The notes under the pieces: generated by a model
What the model was told of the DNA's origin: nothing
Database searches by the model: none
Seen by the model: the letters and a program-made list of their open reading frames with translations, nothing else
Assembly (NCBI GenBank): GCA_020853575.1
Contig: JADYYP010000031.1
Location: forward strand, 1-36,838
DNA from: Planctomycetota bacterium
Lineage (GTDB): Bacteria > Planctomycetota > UBA1135 > GCA-002686595
Direction: 5' to 3'
DNA: 36,838 nucleotides
Part shown: piece after piece, positions 18,020 to 26,283 of the stretch
How positions within the stretch are numbered: the first letter of the stretch is position 1
How the letters are laid out: each line of letters starts with the position of its first letter
Program-made: the position numbers and the translations under genes

Positions 18020-20613
18020 GTGCGGACCTCGTCCGTGGTTGCGGGCGGAGCGGGAAGAGCTGGGCCAGGCTGTGGCGCGCGTTCGCGCGGCAGGAGGAGT
18101 GTGAAGGTCGCTCCGCGACCTGGGTTGTTGACCGCTTCGATCGTGCCCTGGTGAGCGTTCACGATCTCGCGGCAGATGGCCAACCCGAGCCCGGTGCCCC
18201 CGGCGCCCGAGGTGGTTTGGCTCGACTGCACGAACTTCTCGAAGATCGCGGCGCGTTCGGCGTCGGGGATGCCACAGCCCTCGTCGGTCACGTGCAGCGC
18301 GAGCGCCGCGCGAGCGCCGCCGTCGGCGGTCGAGAGCGAGGCCTCGGCGAATTCCAGGCGGATCGCGGACTCGAGCGGCGAGAACTTGATCGCGTTCGAG
18401 AGCAGGTTGCGCACGACCTGCAGCATGCGCACCTCGTCGCACGGAACGCGCGTGTCGGCGCTCGTCGGAGCGAGCGAGAGCGTGACCCTCCGCTCGAGCG
18501 CAAGTGCGCGGAACTCGTCGATCGCGGACTCGACGATCGCTCGCAGGTCATGGCGCCGCATCTCGAAGCGCATGCGACCGGATTCGAGCTTGGAGAGGTC
18601 GAGCAGGTCGTTGAGCAGGAGCAGGAGTCGCGAGCCACTGACGCGAATGGCCTCGAAATAGCGCTCGAGCTTCTCCTGCGCCGCCTCGTGGCTCTTGCTC
18701 TCGCCGCGGCGCGCGAAGCTCAGGATCGCGTGCATCGGCGTACGCAACTCGTGCGACATGTTCGCCAGGAACTCGCCCTTGGTGCGGTCGGCGACCTCGG
18801 CTCGTTCCAGAGCCTCGCGCAAGCTCTGGGTCTGCTCGAGCACGAGCTCTTCCAGGTGGTCGCGATGGCGCCGCAATTCCAACTGAGCGGCGCGCCTTTC
18901 GGTGATGTCCCGAAGGAAGGCCGTGAAGCTGACCGTGCCCGCGCGATGCAGGGGCGCGATCGAGAGCTCGACGGGGAACTCCTCTCCGCCGCGGCGCAGG
19001 GCCACCGTCTCCAGCCGCGAATTGAGCAGCGGCCCGAAGCGCTGGCTCAGGTAGTTGGCCAGCCCCAGTCGGTGGGCGTCGCGCTTGCCGTAGGGAATGA
19101 TCGTTTCGGCCAGCGGGCGACCGACGGCTTCCTGCGCGCTCCAGCCGAACATGGTCTCGGCTTGGCGGTTCCAGGCGGTGATCACGCCGCGTGCATCCAT
19201 CGACACCACCGCGTCGAGCGCCGTGTCGACGATCAGGCGGTGGCGCTCTTCGCTCTCGCGGAGCTTGGCCTCGACCAGGCTGCGCGCTTGCGCGTCGCGC
19301 CAGGCACCGAGGATCTGGCCGATGGCATCGAAGGCAGGCTGCAAGCGACTGGCGGCGGTCGCGTCGTAGCCCGCGTCGAGGTCGGCGATCCCGATCGCGC
19401 CGATGCACACGCCGGCGCTGGACAAGGGCACCACCATGTGCGGCGCGCGGTCCTCGTGCGTCGCCGGGGAGAGGACCGTCTTTCCGCTGCGCAGCGCGCT
19501 CTCGACCTGCCCTTGCATGCCGCTGAACACCGGTCTCTTGGCCGGAGTGGTTTCGCGGAAGCCCCCGAGCTCGCCGTTCCAGGCGAAACCGCGCACGGCG
19601 TGCGTGCGCAAGAAGGGCGTGCCGTCGGAGCGCGCCTCGGACTCGCCGATGAAGCCGCACTGACCGCCGGCCAAGCTCAGCACATCGCCGAGCACTCCGT
19701 CGAACACATCGCGGGAATGCTGCGCCTCGATGAAGCGTTGTTGGATGCTGCTGATGGTGCGGTGAAGCTCCGCGGCGAACGTACGCTCCGCTTCGATCGA
19801 CTTCGTCGCGCTGACGTCGATGTGCACGCCACTCATGCGCAGCGGCGCCCCCGAAGCGTCGCGCTCGAGCACGCGACCGACGTCGTGGATCCAAACCCAC
19901 GCCCCACTCTTCGACTTGAGGCGGTGATCGCACTCGTAGACCGCCGTCGCTCCGGCGAAGTGAGCTTGGATCGCTTGCATGGCGCGCGCCAAGTCACTGG
20001 GATGCACCAAGCGCTCCCAGGAAGAGACGTGCGGCTCGATCTCGTCGATCCGGTAACCGAGCATGCTGCACCAGCGCTCGTCGAACCACACCTCGCCCGT
20101 GGCAACGTTCCAGTCCCAGGTCCCGATACCCGCGCCGGTCAGCGCGAGCCGCAAGCGCTCCTCGGAGTGCGCCACGGCGCTGCGCATGTTCACCTGCTCG
20201 GTGACGTCCGTGAGGATCCCGAGGAAACCCGTGTGCGCGCCCTCCGCGTCGAACAGCGGCTGCACGTCGACATCGGCCCAGAACTCTCGACCGCCCTTGG
20301 CACACGCGAGTGCTTCGACACGGATCGGCCGCAGGGCCTCGAGAGCCAGCCGCAGACGCTCGAGCACGGCCTGGTCGGTGCGATCCGAGGTCAGGAGCGC
20401 TTCGGGGCGACGGCCGGCGAGGTCCTCGATGGTGTAGCCCGTCATGCGGGTGAAGGCCGCGTTGACCCAGGTCGCGTAGCGCTGCGTGTCGGCCACGAGC
20501 ACGGCGCTGTTGGTGCGCTCCGCGACCTGGGCCAGCAGCAGGAGCTCGTCCACGTCGCGTGCGGCCATGAAACACCGCTGGCAGGCTTGGGGCGGATCGG
20601 GGAGGTCGTTCAT
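18016..20613 (-). CDS. PAS/GAF sensor histidine kinase
   Basis: From the ATG at 20613 the product has 865 residues without clear membrane segments, so it is probably cytoplasmic. Domains in order: PAS 1 (about 20-140, TNSAVLVADTQRYATWVNAA), PAS 2 with PAC (about 150-270, GIGTWDWNVATGEVWFDERW), a GAF-like domain (about 285-440), PAS 3 (about 455-580, ALDAVVSMDARGVITAWNRQ), a short coiled coil, HisKA with H621 in NMSHELRTP, and a HATPase domain (NLLSNAIKFSP, DEGCGIPD, GTGLGLAI). The phospho-transfer partner is the overlapping downstream regulator. An alternative start is the ATG at 20568. The signal sensed cannot be deduced. Confidence 0.93.
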   Translation of the reverse strand: MNDLPDPPQACQRCFMAARDVDELLLLAQVAERTNSAVLVADTQRYATWVNAAFTRMTGYTIEDLAGRRPEALLTSDRTDQAVLERLRLALEALRPIRVEALACAKGGREFWADVDVQPLFDAEGAHTGFLGILTDVTEQVNMRSAVAHSEERLRLALTGAGIGTWDWNVATGEVWFDERWCSMLGYRIDEIEPHVSSWERLVHPSDLARAMQAIQAHFAGATAVYECDHRLKSKSGAWVWIHDVGRVLERDASGAPLRMSGVHIDVSATKSIEAERTFAAELHRTISSIQQRFIEAQHSRDVFDGVLGDVLSLAGGQCGFIGESEARSDGTPFLRTHAVRGFAWNGELGGFRETTPAKRPVFSGMQGQVESALRSGKTVLSPATHEDRAPHMVVPLSSAGVCIGAIGIADLDAGYDATAASRLQPAFDAIGQILGAWRDAQARSLVEAKLRESEERHRLIVDTALDAVVSMDARGVITAWNRQAETMFGWSAQEAVGRPLAETIIPYGKRDAHRLGLANYLSQRFGPLLNSRLETVALRRGGEEFPVELSIAPLHRAGTVSFTAFLRDITERRAAQLELRRHRDHLEELVLEQTQSLREALERAEVADRTKGEFLANMSHELRTPMHAILSFARRGESKSHEAAQEKLERYFEAIRVSGSRLLLLLNDLLDLSKLESGRMRFEMRRHDLRAIVESAIDEFRALALERRVTLSLAPTSADTRVPCDEVRMLQVVRNLLSNAIKFSPLESAIRLEFAEASLSTADGGARAALALHVTDEGCGIPDAERAAIFEKFVQSSQTTSGAGGTGLGLAICREIVNAHQGTIEAVNNPGRGATFTLLLPRERAPQPGPALPAPPATTDEVRT

Positions 20614-20726
20614 CCGAGCAGGAGATCCAGGGGGTGCGCCGCGCGGATTCCGCGCATTTGATGCGCACTGGGATCCGGGGCGCCCGTGTATCGGACCTGC
20701 GACGCCGGAGCACTGTCGCGGAATGT

Positions 20727-20738
20727 TGCAAGCTTGCA
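20727..20738. promoter_or_regulatory. Perfect 12-base palindrome upstream of the histidine kinase gene
   Basis: TGCAAGCTTGCA is an exact palindrome in the 166-base gap between the ABC permease stop and the kinase start, where the kinase operon promoter should lie. It could be an operator half-site pair. No protein is assigned. Confidence 0.25.
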
Positions 20739-20779
20739 CGCCGCCGACGCGGCCCGGAAAGAGCTTCCGTCGAGCCCGC

Positions 20780-23404
20780 TCAGCCGCCCAAGCGCACGGC
20801 CGCGATGGCATCGTTGCGGTTCATGCGCCAGATCGGGTACAGGCCCGCGAGCAGCGCGACCACGATCGCTCCGAGCAGCCCCGCGGGCAGATACCAACCG
20901 GGGCCGACGTCGGGCAAGGGCAAGCCCGAGATGGTCTGCAGCGCCTGCACGATCACCGGGATCACCGCCGTGCCGAGCAAGGCCCCGATGGCGCCGCCGA
21001 CGACCCCTGTCACCAGCGACTCGAGCACGACGTGGCCGGCGACCTGTCCGCGACTCATCCCCAGCGCCTTGAGGACGCCGAGCTCCTTGGAGCGCTCCAG
21101 CGCGGACAAGAGCTGTCCGTTGAGCACGCCCAGACCCGCCAGCGCCATGGTCAGCGCGATGATGATGTCGAACAGCACGAAGTCGCGTCCGATGTCGGTG
21201 GAGTGCCACCAGTACAGGTACGCGCCGGTCTCGATGCTGCCCTCGCCCGGTCCGATGCCGAGCGCCGTGCGCACGATGCCCTCGGCCTGGACTTCGTCGA
21301 TGTCGGGGCGGAAGCGCACCGCGAACGTGCCGACCTGAGCGGTGTCGATGCAGTAGAGCTCGCGCATCCAGCGTTCGCTGACCACGCCGTACATGCGTTC
21401 GTCCGGATGCGGGAAGTAGCCGTAGGCGTCGCTGATCGCGACCACTGGAAAGCCCTCCACGCGGCCGCCGGGGGTCTGCATGTGAACCAAGTCCCCGAGC
21501 GCGTAGTTGCGGTGCTTCGCCACGCGCCGTGAGAGGATCATGCCCTTGCCGTCGCGCAGCGCGGCCATCAGTCGCGGATCGTCGGCGCACGGGCCGTAGG
21601 CGGCGAGCTCCTGCTCGCGCACGCCGATCACCAGGAATGGCGAGTAGGTGCGCGCTTCGTTGGGCTCGACTCCCAGGACTTCGGGAAACTCGTGCAGCTT
21701 GCGCGCGAGCTCGTCGAAGTTCGCGCGCGTCATGTTGCGCACGTAGACCTTGTCGCGGAACGCCTCCGCGCTCCACACGTCGATCTCGGACTCCAGGCTG
21801 CGCGTCATGCCGTGCAAGCCGACGAAACCCGCGGTGACCAGCGCGATGCCGGCGACGCCACCCGCGATGCGCGTCGGACCGCGTTGCATGGTGCGCGCGG
21901 CCAGTTGTCCCGCGAGCGGCCAACGGCGCTCGAAGGGCTTGGCCAAGCGCACGCACACGAACGAGATCACGGCGGGCGCGACCAGCGGCACGGCGACGAA
22001 CAGCGCGATCACGCCCAGCCCGAGCAGGATCACGCCGAGCAACTCGGACTGCTCCTCCCCGATCACCGGGACCACGCCGAAGTAGATCGCCGGCATCACC
22101 AACGCGAGCAGCAGCGCCGCGAGCCACTGGAAGCTGCGCAAGGTGCCCTGGCTGCGCCCGCGCGAGTCCTCGCCGCGCAGGGCCGAGACCGAGTCGGTGT
22201 TGCTCGCCTTGGCGAGCGGGTAGATCGAGCCGATCAGCGCGATCACGACCCCGGCGGCGACCAGCGGTCCGACCACCGTCCAGGGCACGTCGAACAGCTC
22301 GCGGATCTTGCTGCGCCCCATGTCGATGCCGATGCCGACCGTGGTGATGCCCAGGTGCAGCATCGAATACGCCAAGAGCAAGCCGCCGAGCAGTCCGGCC
22401 AGCCCGCCGGCGCCCGCGATCACGAACGCTTCGAGGAAGAACACGCGCCCGATCTGTGCTCGCGAGCAGCCCAAGGCGTGCAGCACGCCGACTTCCTTGA
22501 CGCGCTCGACGATGCTCATCGAGAGCGTGTGGAAGATCACGTACAGGCCCAGCACCAGTGCGAGCAGCCCGGCGAAGCGCACGCCGTTGCGAAACGCGCG
22601 CTCGTCGGCGGCTTGGCCGATGATCACGCTCTTCTTGAGGTCGTAGCTCCAGGCCTCGCCCAAGTTGGCCTGCAACGTCTCCAGGTTGATCTTGGGGTCC
22701 TTGCGCACCCAGTAGCGCTTCTCGATGTGCGCACCTTCGAACAGTGCCGTTCCGGCGTCGATGTCGAGCACGATCACGTCGCCGCGGGCCTTGCGTCCGA
22801 TGCCCTCGCGCCCGAGCACGCCGACCACCTCGAAGGCGGCGCTGCTCGGTGGGCGCTCGAGCTCGTGCTCGCGTGTGATCCACTGACCGCCGACGCAGTC
22901 GGGCGCGGGTTGGCGCACCGGCGGGGAGACCGAGATCTGGTCGCCCAACTTCAGTCCCAGGTCGCGCGCCAGGTTCTCACCCACCAGCACCTCGCGCCGA
23001 GCGCTGTGCGGCTCAAAATCGCGTCCCTGGGCCAGGATGTAGCGCCCGAGCTCCTTGGCGCGCGCGGCCTCCATCGAGACCAAGAACACGCTCGAAGGCT
23101 GGCCGCCCTCAGCGCCGCCCATCCACACCGAGGCCTGCGACTGGAAGGCCGTCGACACGTCGACCACACCGGGCACCTTGGCGAGCTCCTCGCGTGGGCT
23201 CTTCACGCTGGCGCTCGGGCTGACCTCGATCTCCGCGCGCCAGTCCGGGTCGTCGGAGTGCGTGCGCACGATCAGCGTGTTGTGGTCGAGCGTGAAGATC
23301 CCGACCACCGTGGCGATGCCCACGGCGATCCCCAGGATCGAAAACAGAGTGCGGCCGGGCCTTTGGAACAGGCTGCGGCGCGCCAGGATGGCGGCGAGTC
23401 CCAT
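20780..23404 (-). CDS. MacB/FtsX-type ABC transporter permease
   Basis: The 874-residue product has two halves typical of large FtsX-type permeases. The N-terminus RPGRTLFSILGIAVGIATVV is the classic first membrane segment, followed by a periplasmic MacB-like domain. Three membrane segments with an FtsX core come next (VIFHTLSMSIVERVKEVGVLHALG), then a middle pair, a second extracytoplasmic domain, and a last FtsX core (GLGVLNGQLLSALERSKELG, VLKALGMSRGQVAGHVVLES). Such permeases work with a LolD/MacB ATPase to move lipoproteins, peptides or mechanical signals. It begins nine bases after the TlpA-like gene, and the matching ATPase lies two genes further upstream. Confidence 0.92.
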   Translation of the reverse strand: MGLAAILARRSLFQRPGRTLFSILGIAVGIATVVGIFTLDHNTLIVRTHSDDPDWRAEIEVSPSASVKSPREELAKVPGVVDVSTAFQSQASVWMGGAEGGQPSSVFLVSMEAARAKELGRYILAQGRDFEPHSARREVLVGENLARDLGLKLGDQISVSPPVRQPAPDCVGGQWITREHELERPPSSAAFEVVGVLGREGIGRKARGDVIVLDIDAGTALFEGAHIEKRYWVRKDPKINLETLQANLGEAWSYDLKKSVIIGQAADERAFRNGVRFAGLLALVLGLYVIFHTLSMSIVERVKEVGVLHALGCSRAQIGRVFFLEAFVIAGAGGLAGLLGGLLLAYSMLHLGITTVGIGIDMGRSKIRELFDVPWTVVGPLVAAGVVIALIGSIYPLAKASNTDSVSALRGEDSRGRSQGTLRSFQWLAALLLALVMPAIYFGVVPVIGEEQSELLGVILLGLGVIALFVAVPLVAPAVISFVCVRLAKPFERRWPLAGQLAARTMQRGPTRIAGGVAGIALVTAGFVGLHGMTRSLESEIDVWSAEAFRDKVYVRNMTRANFDELARKLHEFPEVLGVEPNEARTYSPFLVIGVREQELAAYGPCADDPRLMAALRDGKGMILSRRVAKHRNYALGDLVHMQTPGGRVEGFPVVAISDAYGYFPHPDERMYGVVSERWMRELYCIDTAQVGTFAVRFRPDIDEVQAEGIVRTALGIGPGEGSIETGAYLYWWHSTDIGRDFVLFDIIIALTMALAGLGVLNGQLLSALERSKELGVLKALGMSRGQVAGHVVLESLVTGVVGGAIGALLGTAVIPVIVQALQTISGLPLPDVGPGWYLPAGLLGAIVVALLAGLYPIWRMNRNDAIAAVRLGG

Positions 23405-23413
23405 GCGTTGCGA

Positions 23414-23935
23414 TCAGATCCCGAGCGCGTGCTTCATCAGCTCCTCGAAGCGCTCTTTTCCGGCCTCGCCGTCCTCGCGGTCGACCAACCGACCGTCTTT
23501 GTCGAAGGCGAGTGTCACCGGAATGTGCCCGGGGAGATCGAAACGCTCGTTGATCGCGTCGGGGTTGGGTGCGTCGTAGACCAGCACCGGGACGTCGAAC
23601 CCCTTGTTGTCGATGAAGCGCTTGACGCGCGGCACGATCGCCTGCGCATTGGCCTCGGGGATCTGCAGGTCGTAGCTCAGCAGCAGCACGACCGCACCAC
23701 GCTCGCGGTAGGCGCGCGCCACCTCGATCAAGTCGGGCAGCTCATCGACGCACGGACCGCACCACGTGGCCCACAGATTCAACAACACGGCGTGCCCGCG
23801 ATGGCTCGCGAGCACGCCTTCGAGCTTGTGCAAGTCGACCATCTCGATGGTCGCCGCGCCGCGCTGTTCGGCTTGGCCTCCGCATCCGCAGAAGGCCAGC
23901 GACGCAAACACACCGGCGGCGAGGCGACGGATCAT
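23414..23935 (-). CDS. TlpA-like thioredoxin-fold lipoprotein or exported protein
   Basis: The 173-residue product begins MIRRLAAGVFASLAFCGCGG, an export signal with cysteines 16 and 18 at a possible lipid-attachment site. The thioredoxin fold carries NLWATWCGPCVDELP, with the redox pair C59/C62, and a cis-proline segment GHIPVTLAFDKDGRLV. TlpA/ResA-type proteins reduce or isomerise disulfides outside the cytoplasm. The start at 23935 is one base after the stop of the redoxin gene and 23414 lies nine bases before the ABC permease start, so it belongs firmly to this operon. Confidence 0.9.
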   Translation of the reverse strand: MIRRLAAGVFASLAFCGCGGQAEQRGAATIEMVDLHKLEGVLASHRGHAVLLNLWATWCGPCVDELPDLIEVARAYRERGAVVLLLSYDLQIPEANAQAIVPRVKRFIDNKGFDVPVLVYDAPNPDAINERFDLPGHIPVTLAFDKDGRLVDREDGEAGKERFEELMKHALGI

Positions 23936-23936
23936 C

Positions 23937-24611
23937 TCAGGCCCCCGGCTTGACGCGCTTGATCGAGCACCCGTAGTGCTTCGATTCCTTGACCTTGACT
24001 TCCTTGCCTTCGAGCGTGGCTTCGACGGCGTCGCGCACGTACTGCTGCGCCGCTTCGCCCTTGTCGCCGTTGCCATCGTCGTCGAGCCCGCCGGCGTAGA
24101 CCAGCACGCCCTTCTTGTCGAGCACGAAGCAGTGCGGCGTCGACTTGGCGCCGAACATGTCGGCGACCTTGTTGCCGTGATCCGCGAACACGCGCATCTC
24201 GATCTTGCGCACGTCCTTGAGGTGCTTGCGGATCGAATCGAATGCCGCCAGGTCCGCCGGCGGCGTCGCGCCGATCTCGGTCGAGTTCGAGTTGATCGCC
24301 AGCACGGCGACGTCCTTGCCGGCCCACTTCTTCTCGAGCGCGGCGACCTTCGGATCGGCCTTGACCTCGTAGGGGCAGTTCATCGACCAGAAGTGGATGA
24401 ACACGACCTTGCCGCGCAGGTCCTTGAGCTTGAGCTCCTTGCCGTCGATGTCCTTCAGCGTGATGTTCTCGTCGACGGTCGCGCCGAGCTTGTAGGGCTC
24501 TGACTTCTTGGTCTCCTGCGCCGCGGGCGCATCCGGCTTCTTGTCTTGGGCGATCAGCGGCAGCGCCAGCACGCCACTGAACGCGAGAGCGAGAATCCAC
24601 CAGGTCTTCAT
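23937..24611 (-). CDS. Exported AhpC/TSA-type redoxin with single active-site cysteine
   Basis: The 224-residue product starts at an ATG preceded by an excellent AAGGAG site; a TTG two codons upstream is possible but less likely. Residues 1-21 are a signal peptide (WWILALAFSGVLALPLIAQ). The redoxin fold shows VVFIHFWSMNCPYEVK, where C79 is followed by PYE, so the second cysteine of a CxxC is missing. AKSTPHCFVLDKKGVLVYAG carries the cis-proline and another cysteine. The end, KHYGCSIKR, has C215, a candidate resolving cysteine. Probably a peroxidase-like or thiol-transfer protein in the cell envelope. It lies between the ABC ATPase and the TlpA-like gene. Confidence 0.88.
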   Translation of the reverse strand: MKTWWILALAFSGVLALPLIAQDKKPDAPAAQETKKSEPYKLGATVDENITLKDIDGKELKLKDLRGKVVFIHFWSMNCPYEVKADPKVAALEKKWAGKDVAVLAINSNSTEIGATPPADLAAFDSIRKHLKDVRKIEMRVFADHGNKVADMFGAKSTPHCFVLDKKGVLVYAGGLDDDGNGDKGEAAQQYVRDAVEATLEGKEVKVKESKHYGCSIKRVKPGA

Positions 24612-24701
24612 GTGCAATCTCCTTGGGTAGTGGTCACGTGGACCGGGCCTCGAGGATACGCGTGTGGCCCCGCTCCCGTGAACACGTCGCGGGTTCCGAC
24701 C

Positions 24702-25445
24702 CTAGATGTGCAGCGCCGCCAAGCGCTCGTGGACCTGCTCGACCGTCAAATTCGGCCCGTGGAGCGCGTGCTGCGAGTCGAGCGCGCCGTCGACCAGGAA
24801 CAGCACCCGGTCGGCGAAGGTCGCGTCGCGCGGATTGTGTGTGACGAGTAAGACGGTGCGCCGCTCTTCGTCGCACACGCGCCGCAGGAGCTGCATCACC
24901 TCGAGCCCGGCCTTCTGCGACAGGTTGCCCGTCGGTTCATCGCACAGGAGCAGCGGTTGACCGCCGGCGAGCGCGCGCGCGATCGACGTGCGCTGCATCT
25001 CCCCGCCCGAAAGCTGGTGCGGGAAGTGGTGCTCGCGTCCGCCGAGTCCCAGGCGTCCCAGCAGGGCGCGCAGTTCCTTCTCGCGCGCCGCGGGGTGCTG
25101 CCCCTGGATCGCCAAGGGCAACCCGACGTTCTCGAGCACCGTCAGGTTCGGCATCAGGTTGAAGAACTGGAACACGTAGCCGATCTGCGTGCGTCGCAGC
25201 AAGGTGCGCTCGGCCTCGCTCAGGTCCTTCAAATTGCGCCCGGCGAGCAACACCGATCCGCCGGTGACCGCGTCGAGCCCCGAGAGGATGTGCAGCACGG
25301 TCGACTTGCCCGAGCCACTCGGCCCCATGATGCACACGAACTCGCCGGGATCGATGTCGAACTCGACGCCCTTGAGGACCGGGGTGGTACCGGCGCTGGA
25401 GTCGAAGATCTTGTACAGGTCGCGGACGCGGATGATCGGGTTCAT
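24702..25445 (-). CDS. ABC transporter ATPase, LolD/MacB type
   Basis: The 247-residue product from the ATG at 25445 is a full ATPase domain: Walker A GPSGSGKST (41-49), Q-loop in YVFQFFNLMPNLTVLEN, signature HQLSGGEMQRTSIARAL, Walker B PLLLCDEPTGNL and H-loop LVTHNP. The NLMPNLTVLENV segment and overall length are those of the LolD/MacB subgroup that pairs with FtsX permeases. The D-loop reads GNLSQK where most members have GNLD. It opens a minus-strand run followed by two thioredoxin-fold genes and the permease. The frame upstream of 25445 is open but lacks family sequence. Confidence 0.95.
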   Translation of the reverse strand: MNPIIRVRDLYKIFDSSAGTTPVLKGVEFDIDPGEFVCIMGPSGSGKSTVLHILSGLDAVTGGSVLLAGRNLKDLSEAERTLLRRTQIGYVFQFFNLMPNLTVLENVGLPLAIQGQHPAAREKELRALLGRLGLGGREHHFPHQLSGGEMQRTSIARALAGGQPLLLCDEPTGNLSQKAGLEVMQLLRRVCDEERRTVLLVTHNPRDATFADRVLFLVDGALDSQHALHGPNLTVEQVHERLAALHI

Positions 25446-25747
25446 GGCTCGAGGAATGCCATCGCAACAGAACGCGACCCGGGACGCGAGACTCTCGCGG
25501 GGCTTTGGAGCCGACGGGCCGACTGTTGGCGCGAGCGGTGTCCCTGACCCATGGTTTCCGCCGGAATTCAGAAGGGAGCGCGCGCTCGGAAGTGTCCCTG
25601 GAGGGCGCGCCGCGCCCGTCCCTGCGGCTCGCGCTCCGCCTGATCCACCGTGAAGCTCGTCGGTAACTGCCCGTGGACGCATCGCTATCTCGCCCCGCCT
25701 GGGCCGCGCGCCCCGATCCGCGGTGCACCCTGCGAGCAAACCACCGC
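25446..25747. promoter_or_regulatory. Divergent promoter region with three GTCCCTG repeats
   Basis: These 302 bases separate the ABC/thioredoxin operon from the sigma factor gene and must hold both promoters. GTCCCTG occurs three times in the same direction, at 25540-25546, 25594-25600 and 25618-25624. I could not assign -35/-10 elements with confidence. Confidence 0.4.
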
Positions 25748-26278
25748 GTGAGCTTCACCGAGCCGGAGTTTCGAGCCCTGTTCGAGGATCAGCGCGAGCG
25801 CCTGTTCCGCTTCCTGGTGCGGCTCACGCGCAACGCCTCGGACGCGGACGATCTGCTGCAGGAGACCTTCCTCCAGGTGTGGCGCAAGCGCGCGCAATTC
25901 GACGGGCGCGGCGCATTGGACGCCTGGCTGCGGCGCACCGCATTCCGCACGTACCTCAACAGTCGCGCGCGCCGTGAGCGGCGCGCGGCGCTCGCTCCCC
26001 GGGCGCATGAAGTCGACGCCGAGGCTCCCGCAGATCGCAGCGTCGAGCACCGCGACAGCGTCGAGTTCCTCTCGACCAAGGTGCGTCAAGCCGTCGAGGA
26101 GTTGCCCGAGGGCACGCGCGAGGCGTTCCTCTTGTTCCGCTACGATGGGCTCAGCTGCGCGGAGATCGCCGAGCTGACCGAGACCAACGTCAAGACCGTC
26201 GAGACGCGGCTGTTGCGCGCGACACGCCAGCTGTCCGAGCGATTGCGGGCCTTCCGCGGGAGCGCGCCGACGTGGTGA
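25748..26278 (+). CDS. ECF-type RNA polymerase sigma factor
   Basis: The 176-residue product has only regions 2 and 4, as in ECF sigma factors. Region 2 is RLFRFLVRLTRNASDADDLL followed by QETFLQVWRK. Region 4 is ELPEGTREAFLLFRYDGLS, then CAEIAELTETNVKTVETRLL, a helix-turn-helix. I chose the GTG at 25748, which gives the expected short lead-in (SFTEPEFRALFEDQ); the frame is open 25 codons further upstream without family sequence. The stop overlaps a GTG of the next gene as GTGA, so it is co-translated with its membrane partner. It probably controls its own operon and perhaps the divergent ABC/thioredoxin genes. Confidence 0.93.
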   Translation: MSFTEPEFRALFEDQRERLFRFLVRLTRNASDADDLLQETFLQVWRKRAQFDGRGALDAWLRRTAFRTYLNSRARRERRAALAPRAHEVDAEAPADRSVEHRDSVEFLSTKVRQAVEELPEGTREAFLLFRYDGLSCAEIAELTETNVKTVETRLLRATRQLSERLRAFRGSAPTW

Positions 26279-26283
26279 AGCCC

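Noticed and set aside
18151..20661. Plus-strand open frame of 836 residues opposite the histidine kinase
   Set aside because: The minus strand carries PAS, GAF, HisKA and HATPase motifs; the plus frame carries none.
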